From: Pseudomonas batumici
GTDB lineage: Bacteria > Pseudomonadota > Gammaproteobacteria > Pseudomonadales > Pseudomonadaceae
Reading direction: 5' to 3'
DNA: 64,000 nucleotides
Assembly (NCBI RefSeq): GCF_000820515.1
Contig: NZ_JXDG01000042.1
Coordinates: 1 to 64,000, forward strand
Position numbers and translations under genes: made by a program. The notes under the pieces are model-generated. The model was not told the origin of the DNA. It worked only from the letters and a program-made list of their open reading frames with translations, and did no database searches. Below, in pieces: positions 1 to 7,860 of this stretch; the first letter of the stretch is position 1, and each line of letters begins with the position of its first letter.

Positions 1-65
1 TCGAACAAGGCCGGCTGCTCCGGGCAGCGCAGCCCGGTATCTTCCAACCAGTTGGCGATATTCAT
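1..65 (-). CDS. AMP-dependent acyl-CoA synthetase, N-terminal fragment (partial)
   Basis: Only the first 21 codons are inside the window; the gene runs off the left edge. The peptide (starting MNIANWLEDTGLRCPEQPAL) resembles the N-terminus of fatty-acid/acyl-CoA ligases, which adenylate a carboxylic acid and transfer it to CoA. The ATG lies 2 bp beyond the stop of the thiolase gene, so the two are almost certainly co-transcribed leftward, the ligase activating a substrate whose chain the thiolase later cleaves. The family call rests on a short peptide plus context, so the substrate cannot be named. Confidence 0.6.
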   Translation of the reverse strand, partial: MNIANWLEDTGLRCPEQPALF

Positions 66-67
66 GC

Positions 68-1246
68 TCAGCTCCTGCGTGCCTGAAGGACCGAGGCGTA
101 GTTGGCGACCGCCATGCCGCCCATGTTGAACACCAGGCCGAACTCGGGATTCGCCGCGGCCAGGCCGATTGGCTCGCCGGTCAGTTGCCGAAAAGCCAGG
201 GCATGCATCGAGACCCCGGTCGCCCCCACCGGATGGCCCTTGGCCTTGAGTCCGCCGGACAGGTTCACCGGCAGGCGACCACCCGGGCGCACAGTCCCGT
301 CATCCAGGGCCCGATGCCCCTCGCCCCGGGGCGCCAGGCCCATGGCTTCATAGATCAGTAGCTCGGCGATGGTGAAACAATCGTGGACCTCGGCAAAGCC
401 CAGGTCGCCCAGGGTCACACTGGCGCTGCGCAGGGCCGAGTGGATCGCGCGCTGCGGCCCTTCGAAGGCGAGGATGTCGCGGCGCGCTATCGGCAGCAGA
501 TCGTTGACCTGGGCCACCGAACGGATCAGTACCTCACGGCGAAACTGCCGGGCGCGCCTGGCCGAGGCCAGCACGATGGCCGACGCACCGTCGCTGATCA
601 GCGAGCAATCGGTCAGGCGCAGCGAAGGCGCGACATAGGGATTGCTCTGGGAGACATTGTTGCAGTGTTCGAAATCCATCACCTTGTGCATCTGCGCCAG
701 GGGATTGGCCATGGCGTTGGCGTGGTTCTTCGCCGCGATGGCGGCCATGGACGCCATGGGGCAGTGGTAGCGCTGGCGATACTGCTGCGCGGCGAGGCTG
801 AACAGTTGCGGGAAACTGAGCCCGGCCTCCTCGCTATCGTTCTGGTAACCGGCGCCGGCCAGGGCGCGGGTGACCTCGGCCGTGGAGTTGCCGGTCATCT
901 TCTCGGCGCCCACCACCAGCACCAGTTCGGCGGAGCCTGAGAGAATCGCGTTGATCCCCGCCTGGATGGCCGCCGCCCCCGAGGCACAGGCGTTTTCACA
1001 GCGGGTGGCCGGCTTGAAACGCAGCCCCGGGTCGGCTTGCAGCAGCAACGAGGCGGCAAACCCGTCCGGGACCATGCCCGAATTGAAATGCCCGAGGAAC
1101 AGCGCATCGATTTCCGCAGCCTCTATCGCGGCGTCCGTCAGCGCCTGGCGGGTCACTTGAACGATCAGATCTTCCAGGGTGGAACCGGCAAGACGGCCAA
1201 AGGGCGAGTGGCCGGCCGCAACAATGGATACGCAATCATTCATCAT
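68..1246 (-). CDS. SCP2-type thiolase (acetyl-CoA acetyltransferase family)
   Basis: About 392 residues, the usual thiolase length. Thiolases cleave 3-ketoacyl-CoA with CoA, or run the reverse condensation. The nucleophile region NACASGAAA places the catalytic Cys near residue 87, and a C-terminal GHPVGATG loop carries the His. The second Cys of classical thiolases is replaced by an NMGG segment, as in SCP-x/lipid-transfer-type thiolases. The start at the double ATG (1241-1246) was chosen because the family N-terminus begins there; an in-frame extension to 1396 would run into the divergent regulator. It is first in a leftward operon with the acyl-CoA ligase, which suggests degradation of a branched, cyclic or isoprenoid acid (inference). 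Confidence 0.88.
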   Translation of the reverse strand: MMNDCVSIVAAGHSPFGRLAGSTLEDLIVQVTRQALTDAAIEAAEIDALFLGHFNSGMVPDGFAASLLLQADPGLRFKPATRCENACASGAAAIQAGINAILSGSAELVLVVGAEKMTGNSTAEVTRALAGAGYQNDSEEAGLSFPQLFSLAAQQYRQRYHCPMASMAAIAAKNHANAMANPLAQMHKVMDFEHCNNVSQSNPYVAPSLRLTDCSLISDGASAIVLASARRARQFRREVLIRSVAQVNDLLPIARRDILAFEGPQRAIHSALRSASVTLGDLGFAEVHDCFTIAELLIYEAMGLAPRGEGHRALDDGTVRPGGRLPVNLSGGLKAKGHPVGATGVSMHALAFRQLTGEPIGLAAANPEFGLVFNMGGMAVANYASVLQARRS

Positions 1247-1324
1247 GGTGATTTTCTTCTTGGTTTGAATCAGGCATTGATTACAATGGCGCACCGCCGG
1301 GATCGCTCGCCAGTTAGTACAATT

Positions 1325-1340
1325 ACGTACTTGGGTACGT
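1325..1340. promoter_or_regulatory. Inverted repeat in a divergent promoter (putative operator)
   Basis: ACGTAC, a 4-nt spacer, then GTACGT form a perfect dyad, with a further GTAC 6 nt to the left (1315-1318). It sits in the 143-bp gap between the divergent thiolase operon and the PAS-LuxR gene. A LuxR-family dimer would be expected to bind such a dyad, so autoregulation and control of the thiolase operon are plausible, but this is inference. Confidence 0.5.
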
Positions 1341-1389
1341 AGCCGACCCGAGGGCGATATCGCCCGTACAGGATCCCTACCGAGGCAGG

Positions 1390-1968
1390 ATGCCAATGAC
1401 CGTCTTCACGCAGCAACTGAAAGACCTTCAGCGCCTGGCATTCAAGGTGTCACCGGCAGCGCAACTGATCACCGGCGACCGCGTGATGCTCGACTGCAAC
1501 GAAGCCTTCCTGGAATTGTTCGGCTATCCGCGCGAGGAGTTGCTCGGGCAGTTGACCTTGCTGATCTACCCGTCCCAGGCGGACTACAAGACCATCGGCA
1601 ATCGCAGCCGCAACTGGTTGCTGTGCAGCAAGACCGGTTCCTACTCCGATGAGCGCTTCATGCAGCACAAGAACGGCGAGGTGTTCTGGGCCCGGTCGCA
1701 AGGCTATACCCTGACCCCGGACGATCCGTTCAAGCTGATGGTCTGGCACTTCGAGCGCCTGGACCGGGCGCACCACGCCACGGTGGACCTCACCCCCCGC
1801 GAACGTGAAGTGTCGATGCATATCGTCAACGGCCTGACCTGCAAGGAAGTGGCCAGGAAGCTGGCGATTTCCCACCGAACCGTGGAAGTCCACCGCGCCC
1901 GGTTGATGAAGAAGCTGCAGGCCAAGAACAGTGCGGAGTTGGTGTCGAAGATTATTTTTGTCGACTGA
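1390..1968 (+). CDS. PAS domain LuxR-family transcriptional regulator
   Basis: A 192-residue protein with an N-terminal PAS fold (about residues 15-125, including the NEAFLELFGYPREELLG segment) and a C-terminal LuxR/FixJ-type helix-turn-helix (about 130-190: LTPREREV, SHRTVEVHRARLMKKL). There is no receiver domain, so it presumably senses a ligand or redox signal through PAS rather than phosphorylation. A GAGG element lies just upstream of the ATG. It is transcribed away from the thiolase/acyl-CoA ligase operon and is its likely local regulator, using the dyad in the shared promoter. The ligand is unknown. Confidence 0.85.
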   Translation: MPMTVFTQQLKDLQRLAFKVSPAAQLITGDRVMLDCNEAFLELFGYPREELLGQLTLLIYPSQADYKTIGNRSRNWLLCSKTGSYSDERFMQHKNGEVFWARSQGYTLTPDDPFKLMVWHFERLDRAHHATVDLTPREREVSMHIVNGLTCKEVARKLAISHRTVEVHRARLMKKLQAKNSAELVSKIIFVD

Positions 1969-2000
1969 CGCGTGAGTGACCGACAAAGCCCCTCTCCCCT

Positions 2001-2942
2001 TTAAAAACGCGGTACCTGCATGTCACGCAGCAGTTCCTCGCTAGCGTGACTGAAGCGCTCAATCAGAAAGTCCAGCAGCGCACGCACTCGGGGTACCTGG
2101 TAGCGGTTGGCATGCAATACGGCATAGACACCCGCCTCATTCACGCTGAAATCCGGTAACAGGGCTTTCAGTGTCCCGGCGCGGATATCCGCGGCAGCGT
2201 CCCAGATGGTCTTGCGTGCGATGCCGCGACCAGCCAGGGCCCAGGCTCGGGCCAACGCACCGTCGTTGGTTTCCCAGGCCTGCTCCGTCGGCACGATATG
2301 ACTCCAGTGCTGCTCATCCACCACAAAGTGGAATTCATTCAAGGGCCCGGCCGAGGTCACCAGCACGATAAATTGATGGTCAACCAACTGCGCGGGGGTC
2401 GCCGGCTCACCCCGTCGTGTCAGATAGTCAGGTGAAGCACACAGCACCCGCCAGTTGGGCGCCAATTGCCGCGCGACCAGTGAGCCGTCGCTGGGCCGCC
2501 CGAAACGGATAGCCAGATCCACATCGTCCTGCAGCAGGTTCGACAGGGAGTCCGAGAGTGTCAGCGCGATGCTCAGTTCTGGATGCTGGTCGCAGAATAT
2601 TTCAAGCCAATCGTTCAGCAGATTGCGCCCGAAATCGGCGGAGGCCGAAATCCGCACTTTTCCGCGCACGCCCTGCTGACTGGCTTGAAGCCCCGCCTCC
2701 GCGTCATCAATGGCGCGCAAGGCCACCCAACAATGTTGCAGGTAGAACCGCCCCTCGTCGGTCAGGCGCAATTGCCGCGTGGTGCGATCGAACAGCCTGG
2801 TTCGCAGCGCCATCTCCAGCTTGATCAGCCGTGCGCTCGCGGCGGCTGGAGAAAGCCCGAGCTTGCGCCCGGCCGCGGACAAACTGCCGAGACTCGCCGC
2901 CTCCGCGAACAAACGCATATCACCCAATCGGTCAGTTGCCAT
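2001..2942 (-). CDS. LysR-family transcriptional regulator
   Basis: A 313-residue LysR regulator with an N-terminal winged helix (SLSAAGRKLGLSPAAASARLIKLE, written here only as a landmark at about residues 17-40, key residues AAGRKLGLSPAA) and a C-terminal periplasmic-binding-protein-like effector domain. The start at 2942 fits the family N-terminus (MATDRLGDMRLF); the longer open frame would overlap the divergent MFS gene. It is divergent from that transporter with a 100-bp gap, the standard arrangement for a LysR protein that controls its neighbour. The inducer is not visible from sequence. Confidence 0.88.
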   Translation of the reverse strand: MATDRLGDMRLFAEAASLGSLSAAGRKLGLSPAAASARLIKLEMALRTRLFDRTTRQLRLTDEGRFYLQHCWVALRAIDDAEAGLQASQQGVRGKVRISASADFGRNLLNDWLEIFCDQHPELSIALTLSDSLSNLLQDDVDLAIRFGRPSDGSLVARQLAPNWRVLCASPDYLTRRGEPATPAQLVDHQFIVLVTSAGPLNEFHFVVDEQHWSHIVPTEQAWETNDGALARAWALAGRGIARKTIWDAAADIRAGTLKALLPDFSVNEAGVYAVLHANRYQVPRVRALLDFLIERFSHASEELLRDMQVPRF

Positions 2943-2955
2943 TTTAAATACAGAT

Positions 2956-3045
2956 TTGAAAGACAGACAAAGAGTACGCCAATTATCAAATACAAGGAAA
3001 GCCAGCAGACTCGCCCTTCTTCCCGCAATCGAGGTGCAGACAATG
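2956..3045. repeat. LysR/MFS promoter segment, copy A of a diverged duplication
   Basis: The interval between the LysR and MFS starts contains GTACGCCAATTATCAAAT and CAAGGAA. A diverged copy of the same block, in the same orientation, occurs at 5209-5297, behind the methyltransferase gene. Similarity runs about 85-90 bp, including the region just before the start codon. This copy is functional by position, with an intact ribosome site (GAGG) and ATG. Confidence 0.65.
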
Positions 3046-4269
3046 ACCGGCAAACAGAACGCAGGGCGCGCGACCGCTGCGGCCACCCCCGAGAGAATCC
3101 CCCTGGCCGCCCTGCTGGCACTGACCATGGCCAGCTTTATCGCCACCGCCAACGAAAGCGTACCTGCCGGCCTGCTCCCGCAGATCGCCCAAGGCTTTGG
3201 CATCTCACAAGCCTGGGCCGGTCAACTGGTCACCTTGTGTGCGCTGGGTTCAGGGTTGGCGGCGATTCCCTTGACCATCGCCCTCGCAAACTGGCGACGG
3301 CGCTCCGTCCTGTTGCTGGCGGGCGCTGCCTTTTTGGTCTGCAACGCCGTGACCGCGTTGTCACCTTATCTGTCGCTGACCCTGCTGGCGCGCTTTATGG
3401 TCGGCATCGCTACCGGCTTGGCCTGGAGCCTGCTGGCCGGTTATGCCCGGCGAATGGTGCCAGTGCCTTTGCAGGGTCGAGCCATGGCCCTGGCAATGCT
3501 CGGCATACCGCTGGCGCTGGCGTTTGGTGTCCCGCTCAGCACCTGGCTGGGTGCCCTGCTCGGTTGGCGTGGCGTATTCGGCGTGCTCTCCGGGCTCAGC
3601 TTGGTGCTGATGCTCTGGGTCCGGTTCAAGGTGCCTGATTATCCCGGCCAGGCGAGCGTCCGACGGCTGCCGATGCGCAAGGTCCTGAACATCCCCGGCG
3701 TACGTCCGATACTGGTCGTGATGCTGTTCTGGATCATGGCCCACTACACCCTTTACACCTACATCGCGCCGTTTCTAGCCGCCCTCGGACTGGGCGATCG
3801 ACTGGATTGGGCGTTGCTGACGTTCGGCGTGGCCGCGTTGGGCGGTATCTGGATAACCGGCCTGCTGGTGGATCGCTGGCTGCGTCGCCTGGTGTTGCTC
3901 AGCCTCGGGGCGTTCGCCCTGGTGTCGCTGATGCTGGGTTTCAGCGGCGCACCAGCGGGCGTGACCTTTATTGGCATCGCAGTGTGGGGACTGAGTTTCG
4001 GCGGTTCGCCGACACTGCTGCAGACCGCCCTGGCGGACGCAGCCGGCGACGGTGCCGATGTGGCGCAGTCGATGCTGGTGACCGTCTTCAACCTCGCATT
4101 TGCCGCCAGTGGCGTGCTCGGGGGCCTGCTCCTGGAAACCCTGGGGACCGGAGTTTTTCCCTGGGTGTTGATGGGCATGCTGTTGGTTGCGCTGATCGTG
4201 GCGTCCGCGGCCAAGGAACATGGGTTCAAGGCTGGCCGAAGGGCATCGACGCGACTGGAACTTCAGTGA
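3043..4269 (+). CDS. MFS transporter (DHA1/AraJ-like efflux family)
   Basis: A 408-residue membrane protein with about twelve hydrophobic segments, the first at about residues 20-40, typical of 12-TM drug or sugar efflux MFS proteins. A conserved N-terminal signature around ANESVPAGLLPQIA and the RSVLLLAGAAF loop match AraJ/YdhP-like exporters, which expel small metabolites or drugs with proton antiport. GAGG about 9 nt upstream supports the ATG at 3043; longer in-frame starts would overlap the LysR gene. It is divergent from the LysR gene, its likely regulator. Substrate unknown. Confidence 0.85.
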   Translation: MTGKQNAGRATAAATPERIPLAALLALTMASFIATANESVPAGLLPQIAQGFGISQAWAGQLVTLCALGSGLAAIPLTIALANWRRRSVLLLAGAAFLVCNAVTALSPYLSLTLLARFMVGIATGLAWSLLAGYARRMVPVPLQGRAMALAMLGIPLALAFGVPLSTWLGALLGWRGVFGVLSGLSLVLMLWVRFKVPDYPGQASVRRLPMRKVLNIPGVRPILVVMLFWIMAHYTLYTYIAPFLAALGLGDRLDWALLTFGVAALGGIWITGLLVDRWLRRLVLLSLGAFALVSLMLGFSGAPAGVTFIGIAVWGLSFGGSPTLLQTALADAAGDGADVAQSMLVTVFNLAFAASGVLGGLLLETLGTGVFPWVLMGMLLVALIVASAAKEHGFKAGRRASTRLELQ

Positions 4270-4296
4270 TTGCTCAACCGGTTATCGGGTCCAGGG

Positions 4297-5097
4297 CTAC
4301 ATCTTGATGGCCGTCAGGATGTAACACATCGGCACGTCCCAATAACCTTGCTCATAGATGTCATAAAGCTCTTCTCTGTTGGAGTGCGGATACTCCGAGA
4401 AATGGCTGATGCGCAAACCGGCACGGATAGCGCCCGTGATGATTTCACCCAGGCCATGGGGGTGCCAGTAGCTAGTTACTCCGTTGGCCTCTCCTTGGCC
4501 TTCGTAAACGATGACTTTGTCTTCAACCACTGGCCCTGCCTGGAAGTAGGAGCTGGCGACTCTCCAGGGGTCGGTAGATTCAGGGTCCAGCATCTCCAGG
4601 AAGGGATGTGTTTCGTAGATCACCATCGTGCCGCCCGGCCTGAGGGTCTTTGCCGCGTGCGCAAAGAAGGCCTTGATGTCTGGCATCCAATTCAGGACCC
4701 CAATGGTGATCAGTGCGACATCGAAAGCTTCGTAAAGGTTGGCGGGCAGCTCATGCACGTCCGCTTCGACGAATGTCGGGGTATGTGGCGATCGGGCGGT
4801 CAGCTCAAGGGCCTGATCGAGGAACGCGGCGGCCTGGTCCACGCCCACGACGGATCGTGCACCCAAGGCAAACAACGAAAGTGACTCGCGACCGTTGTTG
4901 CAGCCCAGTTGGATAACATCCTTGCCTGCAAGACCTATGTCACGCAGTTGCTCAGTCAAGGTTGCATCCAGGCAGGAAAAATCCGGAGTGCCAGCGGACT
5001 CGACAAGACTCTTCCAGGTGCGACTGCTTCTGTGGTGCTCGGCAGAAGCGTTCCAGGCGTCTCGATTGCTGGCAATGACGCTCTTGGCAGATGGCAT
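4297..5097 (-). CDS. Class I SAM-dependent methyltransferase
   Basis: A 266-residue protein with a Rossmann-type SAM site: motif I VIQLGCNNGRES at about 61-72, an acidic VVGVDQ strand end about 20 residues later, and an FDVALITIGVLNW segment typical of small-molecule methyltransferases of the UbiE/Methyltransf_25 type. It carries AGGGA about 8 nt upstream of the ATG. It stands alone and convergent to the MFS gene, with a 27-bp gap, so neighbours give no clue to the acceptor substrate. Confidence 0.85.
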   Translation of the reverse strand: MPSAKSVIASNRDAWNASAEHHRSSRTWKSLVESAGTPDFSCLDATLTEQLRDIGLAGKDVIQLGCNNGRESLSLFALGARSVVGVDQAAAFLDQALELTARSPHTPTFVEADVHELPANLYEAFDVALITIGVLNWMPDIKAFFAHAAKTLRPGGTMVIYETHPFLEMLDPESTDPWRVASSYFQAGPVVEDKVIVYEGQGEANGVTSYWHPHGLGEIITGAIRAGLRISHFSEYPHSNREELYDIYEQGYWDVPMCYILTAIKM

Positions 5098-5208
5098 GTT
5101 CTAGTTCCCTTAGAGTGATTCGTCGTTTGTAGTCAATCTTGACCGAGTTGTCTGGCCTGCGGCTCACCCGCAGGTCGGCACCGGTCATCCAGTCGGTCTA
5201 ATTCGGAG

Positions 5209-5297
5209 TTGAAAGATCCTCAAAGGGTACGTCAATTATCAAATGCAAGGAAGGCAGCAAGGCTCGCGCCTCTCTGGACTATCAGGGGCGCACCGTG
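5209..5297. repeat. Decayed copy B of the LysR/MFS promoter segment
   Basis: GGTACGTCAATTATCAAAT, a variable base, then CAAGGAA repeats the block at 2956-3045 with scattered substitutions. Similarity continues to a GGGGCGCACC stretch and a GTG (5295-5297) matching the position of the MFS ribosome site and ATG. Beyond this point the resemblance stops and no MFS coding sequence follows, so it looks like the truncated 5' end of a former duplicate. The 351-bp gap 5098-5448 otherwise holds only this relic, the GGGGACAG motif and a weak promoter candidate. Confidence 0.6.
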
Positions 5298-5304
5298 GCT
5301 TCCC

Positions 5305-5326
5305 AAAGGGGACAGATTTATTTTTT
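5305..5326. other. Repeat-type motif, possible mobile-element scar
   Basis: GGGGACAGATTTATTTTT directly follows the breakpoint of the decayed promoter copy. From memory, this string is frequently seen flanking REP-associated/Y1 transposase genes in gamma-proteobacteria. No transposase is present here, so it is only a possible junction scar. Confidence 0.35.
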
Positions 5327-5412
5327 CAGCTTCGTTCTTTTCGTTGGTCTCCTTTTCATTGAAATCTGGAAGTGTTTTTCAGAGTTCCCTTAGAGAAAAC
5401 ACCAATCTGCCG

Positions 5413-5441
5413 TTGACGAACAATACGGAGCGCGTTACGTT
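5413..5441 (+). promoter_or_regulatory. Candidate promoter of the Thr-leader transcript
   Basis: TTGACG (5413-5418) and TACGTT (5436-5441) are separated by 17 nt. Transcription from this pair would begin within a base or two of the leader-peptide ATG at 5449, implying a leaderless or near-leaderless mRNA, which would explain why no ribosome-binding sequence sits close to that ATG. The -10 match is weak. Confidence 0.35.
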
Positions 5442-5448
5442 AAATTTT

Positions 5449-5529
5449 ATGAACATATTTTTCGTCACCACCACGACAACCACCACCACGACCGCCATCG
5501 GCGGGCCGCGGGGAGGTTGTGCGCTCTAA
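5449..5529 (+). CDS. Thr-rich leader peptide of a putative transcription attenuator
   Basis: A 26-codon reading frame encodes MNIFFV, nine consecutive threonines (ACC, ACG and ACA codons, residues 7-15) and AIGGPRGGCAL. It ends 25 bp before a strong intrinsic terminator that precedes an MFS transporter gene. Runs of one amino acid directly upstream of a terminator are the hallmark of amino-acid attenuators such as thrL, hisL and pheL. Pairings visible by eye fit the model: ACAACC within the Thr codons (5476-5481) with GGTTGT (5515-5520), and GCGGGG (5508-5513) with CCCCGC of the terminator stem (5556-5561). No good ribosome site is present. The function is inference from architecture. Confidence 0.6.
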   Translation: MNIFFVTTTTTTTTTAIGGPRGGCAL

Positions 5530-5554
5530 ACACTTGCCACAATTTAACCGAAAG

Positions 5555-5583
5555 GCCCCGCCGGAAACGGACGGGGCTTTTTT
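5555..5583 (+). terminator. Intrinsic terminator/attenuator upstream of an MFS gene
   Basis: GCCCCGCCG, loop GAAA, then CGG, one bulged A, CGGGGC and six T form a strong hairpin with a U-tract. It lies between the Thr-rich leader frame and the transporter start at 5629, with no full-length gene just upstream to terminate. That position fits an attenuator. Confidence 0.75.
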
Positions 5584-5628
5584 GTGCTTTTCGTCCTTCC
5601 GGTCCATAAAAACATCAGGGAGAGAAGG

Positions 5629-6918
5629 ATGGACGATTTTGATCATCGCGCATTGAGAAATAAACTCGATTTGCGACGAGTTCGGTCTGCGAGTGACGCC
5701 ATGCAATCAACGAAGGTTGGCCGGGCTTCGCGGCATTTTGATCGAATTACCGGCGGAGTCGGCTTAGCAACAACGGTCCTGCTCTTTCTGCAGTTTCTCG
5801 TTAACCTCTCGGTGTTCGGGTCTTTTCCGCTGCTGGCTGCCTTTCTGAGTGTCGAGCGACATTTGAGCTCCGGCGACATCGCGAGCGTACTCACCGTGAG
5901 CCTGCTGTCGAGTCGGCTGTTGCCGCTTATTCTAGGATCCGCTACCGACCGCTTCAGTAGCAGAGTGCTGGCTTCGTTAGGCCTGGTCTGCCGTGCTCTG
6001 GGTTTCATCGGTTTGGGCCATGTTCTCGATTTCCCCGCGTTGGCCGCATGTGCGTTCTTGGGTGGACTCGGCGCAGCCCTCTATGAAACGACCGCGTACT
6101 CCGTGTTCGGCACCCTCAAAACAGACATTCGTTCGCGTGTATTCGTCTTGAATAATCTTGTACTTAACCTGGGTGCGCTGGTCGGGCCAACAGTGCTGTT
6201 CGTACTGCCTGTCCATAGCGGCGCTTTTCCATTTGAGGTGAGCGGTTATATTTTCGCTGCGTTGGCTTTGGTGGCACCGTTCGCGGCTGTACGAAGGCGC
6301 GTGAATGAAAGACCGAGGCGCGGGGCCTCTGTGTTTTTTGATGCTTTCCACGACAGGCAATTTCGAAGACTCTGCCTCGCACTTATCCCGTTCTGGACCG
6401 TGTACACGCAAATTTATGTGTTCATCCCGCTGACTTTCGCTCAGGGAGTGTCAGGGTATAACGGTGTGCGACCGTTATACATCGCGAACGCCTTGTTCGG
6501 TGTCTTAACCGCGCTTCTGGGAATGCGATGGTTTCAACGCACGAAGTGGCAATCGCTGATGTCAATCGGTCATCTCGCGCTGCTCGCCTGTTTCGCACTG
6601 GCAGCGCTCATTTTCCTACGTGAATGGAACTCACAGCAGTCTCTGGTGATCCTCGTCGTCATCGCTTTAGTTTTCACCTTCGGCGAAAGCCTCATCTTGC
6701 CCGCGTCGAATATCGCTCTCGCTGAGCTCACAACCGAGAGCAACGCGGGAACCTATTTCGGCGCGTCAGCAGTCTCTTGGGCAATAGGTGGAGCATTGGG
6801 AAACTATCTGGGGAGTATGGGCGCACGATGGACGCCGATCAGCATGGGTTGGCTCGTCTTCGCCGTTGTCAGCATGGTTGGGTTGCTTTGTTTCAAGAGG
6901 TTTGAGCATGCCAAATAG
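5629..6918 (+). CDS. MFS transporter under a putative Thr-codon attenuator
   Basis: About 429 residues with roughly twelve hydrophobic segments, beginning near residue 45 after a charged N-terminal tail, and the N-half loop GSATDRFSSRVLASLG typical of major facilitator antiporters of the MdtH-like multidrug type. The start at 5629 follows GGGAGAGAAGG; an internal ATG at 5698 is an alternative. The coding sequence appears less GC-rich and less biased in codon use than its neighbours, hinting at acquisition. It follows the nine-Thr leader and terminator, so expression would be predicted to rise when charged Thr-tRNA is scarce. Candidate roles are export of a threonyl-tRNA synthetase inhibitor or transport of Thr-related compounds. 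The substrate is unknown. Confidence 0.8.
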   Translation: MDDFDHRALRNKLDLRRVRSASDAMQSTKVGRASRHFDRITGGVGLATTVLLFLQFLVNLSVFGSFPLLAAFLSVERHLSSGDIASVLTVSLLSSRLLPLILGSATDRFSSRVLASLGLVCRALGFIGLGHVLDFPALAACAFLGGLGAALYETTAYSVFGTLKTDIRSRVFVLNNLVLNLGALVGPTVLFVLPVHSGAFPFEVSGYIFAALALVAPFAAVRRRVNERPRRGASVFFDAFHDRQFRRLCLALIPFWTVYTQIYVFIPLTFAQGVSGYNGVRPLYIANALFGVLTALLGMRWFQRTKWQSLMSIGHLALLACFALAALIFLREWNSQQSLVILVVIALVFTFGESLILPASNIALAELTTESNAGTYFGASAVSWAIGGALGNYLGSMGARWTPISMGWLVFAVVSMVGLLCFKRFEHAK

Positions 6919-7022
6919 AGGGTGAGACAAGATAAGTGCAAAAGGTGACACTCATTAGCCAGTCATGGTTTGGAGGGTGAGCTTCAGCAAAGCCACGACG
7001 CTATTACGTCTTGCACAGCCCT

Positions 7023-7062
7023 TAAACAGAAAAGAGATCAAGCGGCCAAGCGCTTGATCTCT
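7023..7062 (-). terminator. Intrinsic terminator after the DUF3077 gene
   Basis: AGAGATCAAGCG and CGCTTGATCTCT are perfect 12-bp arms around a 6-nt loop (7033-7062). Read on the minus strand the stem is followed by TTTTCTGTTT, as expected for termination of the leftward gene that ends at 7102. Confidence 0.75.
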
Positions 7063-7101
7063 CTAAATGGAGAAACGGGATTTATTTTCTTACGACCTCA
7101 A

Positions 7102-7542
7102 TCAATCGGAGGGTTGCTCCACTACAGGGGATAGCTGATTGGACGGGGACGCGCCCTCAAGCAGCGCATCCACCACCGCACGCGCTACCTCCACCGAATG
7201 CAGCATGCCCCAGAACAACGCTCGCTCGACGGGATTAGTATGCAGGCTGATTTCGTCACCATTGAGTTCCGCCGTTTCGAGCAGATTCGAAACGTAGGTC
7301 AGTGCGTCCTGGGCATTGATGCCCGGCTGGATGGCAAACAGCGTGGGTTTGTATGGGGCTTTGGGGGTGACGGGTTTGGAGCAGGTGAATGCGAGGGTGT
7401 TGAGCAAACGGGGTGTGTTTGCCGGGACAGACTCAGGCTCGTTGGAGGGGGTATCAGAGAGTTTGCGCAGGTAGATGCCTTTGTCGGCAGTACTGAGGGC
7501 GTTGCGAGTGGTAGCCAGATCGGGGGGCATTTTCTTTGTCAT
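7102..7542 (-). CDS. DUF3077 family protein
   Basis: A 146-residue protein whose C-terminal half (LFAIQPGINAQDALTYVSNLL through the ALFWGMLHSVEVARAVVDALL helix) fits DUF3077, a small Pseudomonas-centred family of unknown function. The N-terminal half is polar and probably disordered. AAGGAG lies 8 nt upstream of the ATG at 7542, which decides the start over a longer upstream frame. It is monocistronic, with a perfect-stem terminator downstream. No enzymatic motif is visible. Confidence 0.75.
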   Translation of the reverse strand: MTKKMPPDLATTRNALSTADKGIYLRKLSDTPSNEPESVPANTPRLLNTLAFTCSKPVTPKAPYKPTLFAIQPGINAQDALTYVSNLLETAELNGDEISLHTNPVERALFWGMLHSVEVARAVVDALLEGASPSNQLSPVVEQPSD

Positions 7543-7860
7543 GGTGACGCTCCTTAAACCGCTTACGCGGTGCTGTGCGCCTTTTCGATCCGGGCTGCAA
7601 AACCCGTATCGCTGAATTTGCAGCGACAGTCGAACTGTAGCCATGACGTTTAGTGCACGCAATATTCTCCGACGCCTGAAGCATGTGGGAAATGTGAGTT
7701 TTTTCAGCGGGCCATTTCGCGTATTGATTGAACGCTGCTGAGCTGCGCTTGGGGCAAAAAGTCCGCCCATTCTTTGATTTGTCACACCTGAAATATTTCA
7801 AAAAGTTCTCGGTATTTTTTGACCTGAAAGGCTCATTGCAGAAAAATACCCCGCTAATTC

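Noticed and set aside
2583-3638. 351-codon plus-strand frame spanning LysR and MFS
   Set aside because: It crosses a divergent promoter and reads neither protein; shadow of both genes.
6919-6960. AAAAGGTGACACTCATT as the right-hand partner of the GGGGACAG motif at 5305
   Set aside because: The resemblance is loose (several mismatches) and in direct orientation, so it is not sufficient to define ends of a mobile element.
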